DNA of 64,000 bases from Streptomyces sp. TLI_105 (GTDB taxonomy: Bacteria > Actinomycetota > Actinomycetes > Streptomycetales > Streptomycetaceae), in the NCBI RefSeq assembly GCF_900105415.1, contig NZ_FNSM01000001.1, positions 6,287,501-6,351,500 on the forward strand. The letters run 5' to 3'. Below the pieces are notes generated by a model. The model had not been told where the DNA came from. It saw only the letters and a program-made list of their open reading frames with translations, and made no database searches. Both the position numbers and the translations under genes were made by a program. This document shows, piece after piece, positions 52,295 to 60,607 of this stretch (position 1 is the first letter of the stretch; every line of letters starts with the position of its first letter).

Positions 52295-53269
52295 TCACCC
52301 GTCTGCCGGGGTCACGTCCCGCAGCAGCTGGGTGTAGGCGGCCTCGTCGACGACCGGGGTGCCGAACGACCGGGCCTTGAGGGTCTTGGAGGTGGCGGAG
52401 TCCGGGTCGTTGGTGACCAGGAGGCTGGTCAGCCGGGAGACGCTGGTGGCGACGTGGAGACCGGCCTCGACGGTGCGGTCCTCCAGGAGCTCGCGGTCGA
52501 TGGAGGTGTCGCCGGAGAACGCCACCCGCATGCCCTGCTTGAGTGGTTTGTCCGACTCGTAACGTCCGGGGTTGGGGTACGGGCACGACGGACGCTTCCG
52601 CGAGGGCCGCCAGCTGCCCGCCCGGTAGGAGGACGGGTGGCCCGTCCGGGGCTGCGTCGGCGTCGAGGCCCACTCGGTGAGCGGCCGGCACTCGAGCAGC
52701 GGCAGCCGTACGTTCCGCTCGGCCGCCGCGTGCAGGCTCGGCCGGAACGCCTCGGCGAGCACCCGCGCGTCGTCGAGCGCGTTGTGCGCGCGCTGCTGCA
52801 CGACGCCGAAGTGCGCCGCGAGCGACTCCAGCTTGTGGTTGGGCAGCGGCAGCGACAGCTCCTTGGCGAGCGCGATCGTGCACAGCCGCTGGCGCACCGG
52901 CGCGGCGGACTTCGCGCGCGCGTACTCCCGGGCGATCATCTGCCAGTCGAACATCGCGTTGTGCGCGACGAGCACCCGCCCGTCGAGCCGCGCGGCGAAC
53001 TCCGCCGCGATCTCCGGGAAGAGCGGCGCGCCCTCCAGGACGTCGCTGGTCAGCCCGTGGATCCAGACGGGGCCGGGGTCCCGCTCGGGGTTGACCAGGG
53101 TGTACCAGTGGTCCTCGACGTTCCCCTGGGCGTCCAGCCGGTAGACGGCAGCCGACACTATCCGGTCGTCGCGGGCGAGGCCGGTGGTCTCCACGTCGAC
53201 GACCGCGTACCCCTGCGGGTAGGCGGTCGGCCACATCGCTGCTGTCGTACGGTCGTCAAGCACGGTCAT
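52295..53269 (-). CDS. DnaQ-like DEDDh 3'-5' exonuclease with C-terminal BRCT domain
   Basis: This 324-residue protein has exonuclease motif I VVDVETTGL, motif II VLVAHNAMFDWQMI and motif III RAHNALDDARVLAEAF, with the DEDDh His. A linker follows, then a BRCT-like domain (GMRVAFSGDTSIDRELLEDRTVEAGLHVATSVSRLTSLLVTND), as in NAD-dependent ligases. It probably acts in DNA repair or editing. ATG 53269 lacks a ribosome site; a -10-like TATTCT stands just upstream, so the GTG six bases later could be a leaderless start. Confidence 0.88.
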   Translation of the reverse strand: MTVLDDRTTAAMWPTAYPQGYAVVDVETTGLARDDRIVSAAVYRLDAQGNVEDHWYTLVNPERDPGPVWIHGLTSDVLEGAPLFPEIAAEFAARLDGRVLVAHNAMFDWQMIAREYARAKSAAPVRQRLCTIALAKELSLPLPNHKLESLAAHFGVVQQRAHNALDDARVLAEAFRPSLHAAAERNVRLPLLECRPLTEWASTPTQPRTGHPSSYRAGSWRPSRKRPSCPYPNPGRYESDKPLKQGMRVAFSGDTSIDRELLEDRTVEAGLHVATSVSRLTSLLVTNDPDSATSKTLKARSFGTPVVDEAAYTQLLRDVTPADG

Positions 53270-53870
53270 TGAGAATACGGGCCTCCACGGACAGTCGGGT
53301 CCCCGGTTCCGGATTCCGTGGCGGTGATCCGCCACCCTCCCGGCCGGGATCCGCCACCGTCCCCCTCGCGTGCGGGAGCGCGGACGGCGCGCGCGGCGCG
53401 GCCTTCCCGGCGGCCCGGCGCGGGGAATCCGGCCGGTGCCGGGTCGCTCGGCCGAGCGCGGCGACCAGGTCGCCGGCCGCCGCCGCGTCGAGACCGCAGC
53501 CGTCCCCGGGGCCCGGCAGCAGCCGGTGGACCGTGCCCGTCGCCCCCGTCGCCCCCGTCGCCCCCGTCGCCCCCGTCGGGGCCACGTCCGCCGTCGAGCA
53601 GCGCGAGGAGGACGTGCCGGCCCGTCGCGGCCTCGGCGGCGGCCGCCGGCCCGTCCTCCGTCGTGCGCCGCCCGTCCGGCGCCCCGCCCGTCCGGATCCG
53701 GTCCGCGAAGCGCGGGGCGGGCTCGCCGGCGCCGCGCCGGTACGCCCACACCTCGCCCGCGGCCTCCCGGCCGCACCGGAGCACGGTCGCCGTGCCGGTG
53801 CGGGCCGCCGCGTGCCGGACCGCCGGGTCCCCCAGGGTGGTGCGGCCGGCCTGGGCGCGTCCCGCGCTGC
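53256..53870 (-). pseudogene. Frame-disrupted gene of unknown function
   Basis: Two frames look like parts of one protein. The upstream frame encodes DPAVRHAAARTGTATVLRCG, EVWAYRRGAGEPAPRFADRI and GRHVLLALLDGG. The downstream frame, shifted by one base near 53590-53600, encodes GATGTVHRLLPGPGDGCGLD and AAAAGDLVAALGRATR. No good start codon precedes the first part, and the second frame ends at 53256, inside the exonuclease start. A nine-base repeat lies at the junction. A decayed or mis-sequenced gene is the simplest reading. The region 53270-53915 has no other gene I can support. Confidence 0.45.
53539..53580. repeat. Nine-base tandem repeat
   Basis: GTCGCCCCC repeats four to five times without interruption. 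Its period keeps any reading frame, giving Gly-Ala-Thr or Gly-Gly-Asp repeats on the minus strand. It sits at the frame break of the disrupted gene. Confidence 0.85.
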
Positions 53871-53915
53871 GCGGAGGGGGAGAGGGAGGGGCGGGGGTGC
53901 GGAGGTTCGGTCTCC

Positions 53916-54539
53916 TCAGCGCAGCAGCCCCGCCACCAGCGCGCGCACCGCCACCAGGAACACGGCCTCCGTGTCGATCGGCGCGGCGAGGGCGCGGGCG
54001 AGCTCCGGGTCGGGGGTGGTGAGGCCGGTCGGCTCCGTGGCCCAGAGCTCCGTCTCGGCCGGCGGCTGGGCGGGGGCGCGTTCGCGGTTGCGCTCCACGA
54101 GGACGTGGCCGACGACCTGGAACTGGACCGCGTGGACCAGGGCGGCCGCGCGGACGCCGCGCAGCCCCGCCGCGTGGGCCTCGTGGACCAGGGCGCGTTG
54201 GGCCGGCAGGAACATGCGTTCCGTCAGACCGCGTTCGTGGACCATCGCCACCAGGTGCGGGTGTTCGCGCAGGGCGCGGCGCAGTGCGCGGGCGACCGAG
54301 ACGATCCGCTCGGCCGGGGTCGCGCCCCGGGGACGGATCGTGCCGAGGTCGGCGACGGTGCGGGCGACGAGGGCGTCGAGGAGCGACTCGCGGTTGCCGA
54401 CGTGCCAGTAGATCGAGGTGACCGCGGTGCCGAGCTCGGAGGCGAGCCGACGCATCGTCAGCGCGTCCGGGCCGTGCTCCCTCACCAGGGCGGCCGCCGT
54501 GTCCAGGACCTCGTCGCGGGTCAGCGCGGAGCGTGCCAT
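53916..54539 (-). CDS. TetR/AcrR-family transcriptional regulator
   Basis: This 207-residue regulator has an N-terminal HTH (VLDTAAALVREHGPDALTMRRLASELGTAVTSIYWHVGNRESLLDAL) and a C-terminal all-helical ligand domain of the TetR_C type (ALRRALREHPHLVAMVHERG ... AALVHAVQFQVVGHVLVERN). ATG 54539 follows GGGGGA. It is divergent from the acetoacetate decarboxylase-family gene, with a perfect palindrome in the spacer, so it most likely represses the four-gene operon. Confidence 0.9.
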   Translation of the reverse strand: MARSALTRDEVLDTAAALVREHGPDALTMRRLASELGTAVTSIYWHVGNRESLLDALVARTVADLGTIRPRGATPAERIVSVARALRRALREHPHLVAMVHERGLTERMFLPAQRALVHEAHAAGLRGVRAAALVHAVQFQVVGHVLVERNRERAPAQPPAETELWATEPTGLTTPDPELARALAAPIDTEAVFLVAVRALVAGLLR

Positions 54540-54592
54540 CGGTTCCCCCAACTCCTCTGCGTGCAGCCCTCTTTACCCTGCGGGGCGGTCGG

Positions 54593-54607
54593 TGTAACTG
54601 TGTTACA
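54593..54607. promoter_or_regulatory. TetR operator palindrome
   Basis: TGTAAC-TGT-GTTACA is a perfect 15-bp inverted repeat, with flanking GTCGG/CCGAC extending the symmetry imperfectly. It is 30 bp upstream of the operon start and 54 bp from the regulator start, suiting control of both. Confidence 0.7.
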
Positions 54608-54636
54608 GGCCGACACTTCCCGAAGGGCGGTACGTC

Positions 54637-55434
54637 ATGGCACGAGTACGGTACGGGGCTCGCGGCGACGCGGAGGCGGCGGCGGCCCGCGAGCGGTCCG
54701 CCAGGCTCCCCGACATCTGGTCCACCGGCGTGGTCGCCGTCTGGGAGACCGATCCGGACGTCGTGGCGGCGGTCCTGCCGCCCCCGCTGAAACCCACCGC
54801 GCGCCCCCTCGTGCGCGTCAACATCAGCAAGGTCGACCTGCCCGGCTACCCGCTCGGCGCCGGATCGGTGGCCGTCGCCGCCGCCCACGGCGACCGGGAG
54901 GGCTGGTATCCGCTGGTCATGCCGATGACCCACGAGCGGGCCCTGATCGGCGGGCGCGAGGTGTTCGGCGAGCCGAAGAAGCTGGGCGAGGTCACCGTCG
55001 AGCGGGACGGGCTCGTCGTGCGCGCCGCCCTCGCCCGGCACGGCATCGCCTTCGTGGAGGTGCGCGGAGCGGTCTCCGGCCCGCTGCCGCTGCCGGAACC
55101 CGTCGAGAAGACCGACTTCTACTTCAAGTTCCTGCCGGGCGTGGAGGGGACCGGCTTCGACGCCGACCCCGTCCTCGTCCACTGCGTCCGGAACGAGAAG
55201 GTGCGGAAGCTGGAGCGGATCACGGGCGACGTGGTCCTGCGCGAGTCCATGTACGACCCGGTCGCCGACCTCCCCGTGCGCCGGCTCGTCGAGATCACGA
55301 TCGGCGAGAAGACCACCGACCAGAAGGGCACGGTCGCCGAGCGGGTCTCCGCCCGTGACCTGCTGCCCTTCGTCCACCAGCGGTACGACGACCCGCTCCA
55401 GATCCTCGACGGCCCCCCGGAAGGAAGTGCCTGA
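54637..55434 (+). CDS. Acetoacetate decarboxylase-family protein
   Basis: This 265-residue protein has the ADC-family fold segments: VAAVLPPPLKPTARPLVRVNISK, VMPMTHERALIGGREVFGEPKKLGEV (with a Lys pair where ADC has its catalytic Lys region), VEKTDFYFKFLPGVEG and CVRNEKVRKLERITGDV. Many relatives are not true decarboxylases but aldolase or dehydratase-like enzymes. It is the first gene of the TetR-controlled operon, and its stop overlaps the SDR start by one base (TGATG context). The substrate is unknown. Confidence 0.87.
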   Translation: MARVRYGARGDAEAAAARERSARLPDIWSTGVVAVWETDPDVVAAVLPPPLKPTARPLVRVNISKVDLPGYPLGAGSVAVAAAHGDREGWYPLVMPMTHERALIGGREVFGEPKKLGEVTVERDGLVVRAALARHGIAFVEVRGAVSGPLPLPEPVEKTDFYFKFLPGVEGTGFDADPVLVHCVRNEKVRKLERITGDVVLRESMYDPVADLPVRRLVEITIGEKTTDQKGTVAERVSARDLLPFVHQRYDDPLQILDGPPEGSA

Positions 55435-56318
55435 TGGAGCTGCGTGAGGGGCAGGTCGCCGTCGTCACGGGCGCGGCGAGCGGCATCGGGCTCGCGATGG
55501 CCCGCCGCTTCGCCGCCGAGGGCCTCGCCGTCGTCCTCGGGGACGTCGAGCGGGGAGCGCTCGCGGAGGCCGCCGACGAGCTGATGGAGAGCGGGGCGCA
55601 GGTCCTCGCCCGGACGGTCGACGTCTCGGACCCCGACGAGGTGCGGGCGTTCGCCGACGCCGCGTACGACACCTTCGGGGCCGTCCACGTCCTCTGCAAC
55701 AACGCGGGCGTCGGTTCCGGCGCCGAGGGCCGCATGTGGGAGCACGAACCCAACGACTGGAAGTGGGCCTTCTCCGTCAACGTCTGGGGCGTCTTCCACG
55801 GCATCCAGGCCTTCGTCCCGCGCATGCTCGCGGGCGGCGAACCCGGCCACGTGGTGAACACCTCCTCGGGCGACGGCGGCATCGCCCCGCTGCCCACCGC
55901 CTCCGTGTACGCGGTCACCAAGGCGGCCGTCGTCACCATGACCGAGTCGCTCTACGCCCATCTGCGCGCCGAGCACGCGCGCGTGGGCGCCTCCGTGCTC
56001 TTCCCGGGTCCGCACATGCTCCGCACCGGACTGTGGGAGTCGCACCGCAACCGGCCCGAGCGGTACGCCAAGCAGCGGCCGCGCCGGTCCCCGTACCGCA
56101 GCCTCGACCAGTGGGAGGCGGCGATGAAGGAGGCCGGGCACGAGGTGGCCTTCACGCCGGTGGAGGAGGTCGCCGAGCACGTCGTCGACGGCATCCGCGC
56201 CGACCGCTTCTGGATGCTGCCGGCCAGCGAGCACAGCGACCGCCAGATCAAGGCGCGCTCGCAGTCCATGCTCGACCGCGCCAACCCGTCGTACCTGGAG
56301 AGTTTCATCCTCGACTGA
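55434..56318 (+). CDS. SDR-family dehydrogenase
   Basis: This 294-residue classical SDR has VVTGAASGIGLAMARRFA (NAD-binding), GDVERGAL with an acidic NAD-favouring residue, NNAGVG, catalytic Ser in NTSSGDGG and Y-x-x-x-K in SVYAVTKAAVVTM. A C-terminal extension (SPYRSLDQWEAAMKEAGHEVAF) probably covers the substrate. It overlaps the preceding gene, so the pair is coupled. It probably oxidises a hydroxyl in the same catabolic route. Confidence 0.9.
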   Translation: MELREGQVAVVTGAASGIGLAMARRFAAEGLAVVLGDVERGALAEAADELMESGAQVLARTVDVSDPDEVRAFADAAYDTFGAVHVLCNNAGVGSGAEGRMWEHEPNDWKWAFSVNVWGVFHGIQAFVPRMLAGGEPGHVVNTSSGDGGIAPLPTASVYAVTKAAVVTMTESLYAHLRAEHARVGASVLFPGPHMLRTGLWESHRNRPERYAKQRPRRSPYRSLDQWEAAMKEAGHEVAFTPVEEVAEHVVDGIRADRFWMLPASEHSDRQIKARSQSMLDRANPSYLESFILD

Positions 56319-56329
56319 GGGGCTTCGCC

Positions 56330-57622
56330 ATGAGCAACGAGCGCCATGAGGACCCGTATCTGATCATCTCCTCCGACTGTCACGCCGGGCTGCCCACCGA
56401 GGAGTACCGGCCCTATCTCGACCCCCGCTTCCACCGGGACTTCGACGACTTCCTGGCGGGGCGCGATGCCCGCCGTGAGGCCATGACCCGGCTCGGGGTG
56501 CGCAACGAGGCCTTCGCGGACAAGTGGTTCAGCGACAACGAGGAAGGCCTGCGCGGCGGCTGGGACCCCGCCCGGCGCGTCAAGGAGCTCGACGGCGACG
56601 GGGTGGCCGCCGAGGTCGTCTTCCCCGACGCGGACGCCGTGGACAGCCGGACCGCCGCGCCCTTCGGCGTCGGCCTCGGGCTCTCCGGCGACCAGGACCC
56701 GGAGCTCGGCATGGCGGGTGCGCGGGCGCACAACCGCTGGCTCGCCGACTTCGTCTCCTCGAATCCGGCCCGGCACTGCGGGGTCGCCCTCCTTCCCGTC
56801 ACCGCCGACGTCCGCGAGGTCGTCGCCGAGATCCACCGCGCCAAGGAGTCCGGGCTCGGCGCGCTCATGATCCCCTCCATGTGGGTGGACAAGGCCCCGT
56901 ACCACGACCGGTGTTACGACCCGGTGTGGGCGGCGGCCGCCGAGACCGGCATGCCGGTCGTCACCCACTCCGGGGCGGCGCCGCGCGAGGAGTACGGGAA
57001 CCACCTCGGGATCTACGTCTCCGAGGTCACCTGGTGGCCCGCCAGGCCGCTGTGGTTCCTGCTCTGGTCGGGCGTCTTCGAGCGCCACCCCGGCCTGCGG
57101 TTCGGGGTCGCCGAGTCCGGCTGCTGGTGGCTGCCGAACCTGCTCTGGTTCATGGACCGGCTCTACCTGGGCGCGCACGGCGGCAAGAAACTGTCCCCGT
57201 TCGCGGAGCTGAAGCGGCCGCCGAGCGAGTACCTGGACCGGCAGGTCTTCGTCTGCGCCACCAACACCAAGCGGCGCGAGCTCGCGCAGCGGTACGAGAT
57301 CGGCGTCGACAACATCCTGTGGGGCTCGGACTTCCCGCACCCGGAGGGGACGTGGCCGGACACGCGCGCGTGGCTGCGGAAGACGTTCCACGACATCCCG
57401 GTCGAGGAGACGCGGCGGATGCTCGGTCTCGCCGCCGCGGAGGTTTTCGGATTCGATGTCCACCTACTGGATCCGATAGCCCGTCGGATCGGCCCCACCC
57501 CCGCCGACCTCGGCCAGCCCGCCGACCAGGCCGCCGTCGAAGCCTCCTGGGCCCGCTCGCGCGAGGTCGGCAGGCACTGGCTCACCGACCACGAGTTCCC
57601 GGTCCTGGGGGTGAACCCGTGA
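56330..57622 (+). CDS. Amidohydrolase_2-family protein (ACMSD-like), first copy
   Basis: This 430-residue TIM-barrel protein has an N-terminal metal motif variant IISSDCHAGLP, HNRWLADF, VVTHSGAAP (His ligand), RFGVAESGCWWLPNLLWFMD and terminal ILWGSDFPHPEGTWPDT (Asp ligand). The family includes decarboxylases and hydrolases of cyclic acids. The DCHAG start replaces the usual DxHxH, so the metal site is partly altered. ATG 56330 is 12 bp after the SDR gene. It overlaps its paralogue by four bases. Confidence 0.88.
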   Translation: MSNERHEDPYLIISSDCHAGLPTEEYRPYLDPRFHRDFDDFLAGRDARREAMTRLGVRNEAFADKWFSDNEEGLRGGWDPARRVKELDGDGVAAEVVFPDADAVDSRTAAPFGVGLGLSGDQDPELGMAGARAHNRWLADFVSSNPARHCGVALLPVTADVREVVAEIHRAKESGLGALMIPSMWVDKAPYHDRCYDPVWAAAAETGMPVVTHSGAAPREEYGNHLGIYVSEVTWWPARPLWFLLWSGVFERHPGLRFGVAESGCWWLPNLLWFMDRLYLGAHGGKKLSPFAELKRPPSEYLDRQVFVCATNTKRRELAQRYEIGVDNILWGSDFPHPEGTWPDTRAWLRKTFHDIPVEETRRMLGLAAAEVFGFDVHLLDPIARRIGPTPADLGQPADQAAVEASWARSREVGRHWLTDHEFPVLGVNP

Positions 57623-58845
57623 CCGACCGCTACACCGTCGTCTCCGCCGACTGCCACGCGGGCGCCGACCTCCTGGACTACAAGCCGTACCTGGAGAAGC
57701 GGCACCACGACGACTTCGACGCCTGGGCGGCGACCTACGTCAACCCGTACGAGGACCTCCTCGCCGACACCGCCGACCGCAACTGGAACTCCGGGCGCCG
57801 GCTGCGGGAGCTGGAGGCGGACGGAATCGTCGCCGAGGTCGTCTTCCCGAACACGATCCCGCCGTTCTTCCCCAAGGCCTCCCTGATGGCCCAGCCGCCC
57901 ACCCGCGCCGAGTACGAGCGGCGCTGGGCCGGGCTCCAGGCGCACAACCGCTGGCTGGCCGACTTCTGCGCGGACGCCCCGGGACGCAGGGCGGGCGTGG
58001 CACAGATCCTCCTCAACGACGTGGACGCGGCGGTCGCGGAGATCCGCCGCACCCGCGAGGCGGGGCTGACCGGGGGCATCCTCCTGCCGGGCGTCCCGCC
58101 GGGCTCGCCCGTCCCCGAGCTGTACTCCGAGGCGTACGACCCGATCTGGGCCGTCTGCGCCGAGCTCGACGTCCCGGTCAACCACCACGGCGGCTCCGCC
58201 TCGCCACCGCTGGGCGACGAACCGGCCGCCCGCGCGGTGTTCATGGTGGAGACCACCTGGTTCTCCCACCGGGCCCTGTGGCACCTGATCTTCGGCGGCG
58301 CCTTCCGGCGCCACCCGGGGCTCAAGCTGGTCCTGACCGAGCAGGGTTCGGGCTGGATCCCCGGCGTGCTCGACATGCTGGACTACTACCACCGGCGCCT
58401 GGTGTCGGCGGCGACGAAGGCCGCCACCGCCGAGTCCAAGTTCGGCGCCGGCCTCGCGGAGTCCATGGGCAAGGGCCCCGGCGAGGTCTGGCGGGACAAC
58501 TGCTTCGTCGGCGCGAGCTTCATGCGCCCCCACGAGGTGCCGCTGCGCGACCGGATCGGCCTCGACAAGATCATGTGGGGCAGCGACTACCCGCACGACG
58601 AGGGCACCGCCCCGTACTCCCGCGAAGGCCTCCGCATCGCCTACGCGGGACTGCCCCGGGAGGAGGTCGCCGCCATGGTCGGCGGGAACGCGGCCCGCGT
58701 CTACGGCTTCGACCTCGCCCTCCTCGACCGCCTCGCCGCCGTCCACGGCCCGACCGTCGAGGAGATCGCCCGGCCCCTTGAGGAGGTCCCCGCGGGCGCC
58801 ACCAGCCCGGCCTTCGCCCCGGGCGGGTCGGTCCGCGTCTGGTGA
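57619..58845 (+). CDS. Amidohydrolase_2-family protein (ACMSD-like), second copy
   Basis: This 408-residue paralogue of the preceding protein shares VVSADCHAG, LQAHNRWLADFC, VNHHGGSASPP, KLVLTEQGSGWIPGVLDMLDYY and IMWGSDYPHDEGTAPYS. Overall identity seems moderate, so it is probably an old duplication with distinct substrates, or the two form a hetero-oligomer. GTG 57619 overlaps the first copy's stop by four bases. It is the last gene of the operon. Confidence 0.88.
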   Translation: MTDRYTVVSADCHAGADLLDYKPYLEKRHHDDFDAWAATYVNPYEDLLADTADRNWNSGRRLRELEADGIVAEVVFPNTIPPFFPKASLMAQPPTRAEYERRWAGLQAHNRWLADFCADAPGRRAGVAQILLNDVDAAVAEIRRTREAGLTGGILLPGVPPGSPVPELYSEAYDPIWAVCAELDVPVNHHGGSASPPLGDEPAARAVFMVETTWFSHRALWHLIFGGAFRRHPGLKLVLTEQGSGWIPGVLDMLDYYHRRLVSAATKAATAESKFGAGLAESMGKGPGEVWRDNCFVGASFMRPHEVPLRDRIGLDKIMWGSDYPHDEGTAPYSREGLRIAYAGLPREEVAAMVGGNAARVYGFDLALLDRLAAVHGPTVEEIARPLEEVPAGATSPAFAPGGSVRVW

Positions 58846-58869
58846 GCCGCCGGGTGCGACCCTCCTGAC

Positions 58870-59583
58870 GTGACCGAACCTCCCGCGCACGACGAGACCC
58901 ACGGCGGTGGCCTGGGCTCCCGTCTCAACTGGCTCCGGGCGGCCGTGCTCGGAGCCAACGACGGCGTCGTCTCCACGGCCGGCCTCGTCGTCGGCGTCGC
59001 CGGCGCCACCGAGTCCCGGGCCGCCCTGCTCACGGCCGGCCTCTCGGGGCTGCTCGCCGGTTCCATGTCGATGGCGGCGGGGGAGTACGTCTCGGTCTCC
59101 AGCCAGCGCGACTCCGAACGGGCCGCGCTCGCCCAGGAGAAGCGCGAACTGCGCGAACAGCCGGAGGTCGAACTCGCCGAACTGACCGGCATGCTCGCCG
59201 CCCGGGGCCTCTCCCCGGAGGTGGCCCGCGAGGCCGCCGAACAGCTCACCGAGCGCGACGCCCTGCGCGCCCACGCGCGCGTGGAGCTCGGCATCGACCC
59301 CGACGACCTCACCAACCCCTGGCACGCGGCCGGCGCCAGCTTCCTCGCCTTCACCGTCGGCGCCCTGCTCCCGCTCCTCGCGATCGTCCTCCCGCCGGCC
59401 TCCGCCCGCCTCTGGATCACGGTCCTCTCCGTCCTCGCGGCCCTCGTCCTCACCGGCTGGTGGAGCGCCCGCCTCGGCGACGCCCCCACGGGCCCCGCGA
59501 TCCTGCGCAACGTGGCGGGCGGCGCCCTCGCGATGGCGGTCACCTACGGGGCCGGGTCCCTGCTGGGAGCGGCGGGGGTCTGA
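58870..59583 (+). CDS. VIT1/CCC1-family metal transporter
   Basis: This 237-residue protein has the family hallmark RAAVLGANDGVVSTAGLVVGVAGA and GSMSMAAGEYVSVSSQRDSERA. A cytoplasmic helical metal-binding segment follows (EKRELREQPEVELAELTGMLAARGLSPEVAREAAEQL), then three hydrophobic helices. It should move iron or manganese out of the cytosol. GTG 58870 is the likely start, with only a weak ribosome site. It lies 24 bp after the amidohydrolase operon and may read through from it. Confidence 0.9.
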   Translation: MTEPPAHDETHGGGLGSRLNWLRAAVLGANDGVVSTAGLVVGVAGATESRAALLTAGLSGLLAGSMSMAAGEYVSVSSQRDSERAALAQEKRELREQPEVELAELTGMLAARGLSPEVAREAAEQLTERDALRAHARVELGIDPDDLTNPWHAAGASFLAFTVGALLPLLAIVLPPASARLWITVLSVLAALVLTGWWSARLGDAPTGPAILRNVAGGALAMAVTYGAGSLLGAAGV

Positions 59584-59614
59584 GCCGCTTGTCGGAAGGT
59601 GCCAAAGCTTGCTG

Positions 59615-59636
59615 ACAAGTCGTCTCGCATACTTGT
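59615..59636. promoter_or_regulatory. Inverted repeat upstream of sterol desaturase gene
   Basis: ACAAGT (59615-59620) and ACTTGT (59631-59636) are perfect inverse arms ten bases apart, 51 bp before the desaturase ATG. This is a candidate operator for a regulator not in this window. Confidence 0.5.
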
Positions 59637-59686
59637 TGGTAACCACGTCTAGCCGTCCCCCGCCACCCGCCTCTACCGTCGACGCC

Positions 59687-60607
59687 ATGCCGAACCTGCC
59701 CGATGTCGTGCTCTGGTCCATACCGGCGTTCGTCCTGCTCACCGTCCTCGAGATGGTCAGCCACCGGATCCACCCCGACGAGGACGCCGCCGGGTACGAG
59801 ACGAAGGACGCCGCCACCAGCCTCGGCATGGGCCTGGGAAGCCTCGCCTTCGACGCGCTGTGGAAGATCCCCGTGGTCGCGATCTACACCGCCGTCTACG
59901 AGCTGACCCCGCTCCGCGTCCCCGTCCTCTGGTGGACGATCCCGCTCATGCTGCTCGCGCAGGACTTCCTCTACTACTGGCAGCACCGCGGACACCACGT
60001 CATCCGCATCCTCTGGGCCTGCCACGTCGTCCACCACAGCAGCCGGAAGTTCAACCTCACCACCGCCCTGCGACAGCCGTGGACCAGCGTGACGGGCTGG
60101 CCGTTCTACCTGCCGATGATCGCCCTCGGCGTCCACCCGGCGGCCGTCGCCTTCTGCTACTCGGTCAACCTCGTCTACCAGTTCTGGATCCACACCGAGC
60201 GCATCGACAAGCTGCCCCGCCCCTTCGAGTACGTCCTCAACACCCCCTCGCACCACCGCGTCCACCACGCCTCCCAGGGCGGCTACCTGGACCGGAACTT
60301 CGGCGGCATCCTCATCGTCTGGGACCGGATGTTCGGCTCCTGGGTCGGCGAGACCGAGCGGCCCGTCTACGGCCTCACCAAGAACATCGCGACCTACAAC
60401 CCGCTGCGCGTCGCCACCCACGAGTACGCCGCCATCGCCCGCGACCTGCGCGCCGCGCACGACTGGCGCGAGCGCGCCGGCCGGGTCTTCCGCGGCCCGG
60501 GCTGGCAGCCGGCCCCGGCCACCGGCCCGAACCCCACGGCGACGGGCCCCGCACCGGACGCCCTGCCCGCCCCGCAGGCCGGCACCGCGCCCGAGGCCGC
60601 CGCGTGA
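59687..60607 (+). CDS. Sterol desaturase/fatty acid hydroxylase-family membrane protein
   Basis: This 306-residue di-iron membrane oxygenase has the eight-His pattern split over HRGHH (YYWQHRGHHVIRILWACHVVHHSS) and NTPSHHRVHHASQGGYLDRNFGG. About four hydrophobic helices precede and separate these motifs. It hydroxylates or desaturates a lipid. The Ala/Pro-rich C-terminal tail is extra. ATG 59687 lacks a ribosome site; TACCGT is seven bases upstream, so a leaderless message is possible. Overlaps the YhhN gene by four bases. Confidence 0.88.
   Translation: MPNLPDVVLWSIPAFVLLTVLEMVSHRIHPDEDAAGYETKDAATSLGMGLGSLAFDALWKIPVVAIYTAVYELTPLRVPVLWWTIPLMLLAQDFLYYWQHRGHHVIRILWACHVVHHSSRKFNLTTALRQPWTSVTGWPFYLPMIALGVHPAAVAFCYSVNLVYQFWIHTERIDKLPRPFEYVLNTPSHHRVHHASQGGYLDRNFGGILIVWDRMFGSWVGETERPVYGLTKNIATYNPLRVATHEYAAIARDLRAAHDWRERAGRVFRGPGWQPAPATGPNPTATGPAPDALPAPQAGTAPEAAA

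Noticed and set aside
53266..55377. A 703-codon minus-strand frame opposite the acetoacetate decarboxylase gene
   Set aside because: It has Arg/Gly/Pro-rich random composition and is antisense to or out of frame with well-supported genes; only the 53600-53870 part resembles a protein.
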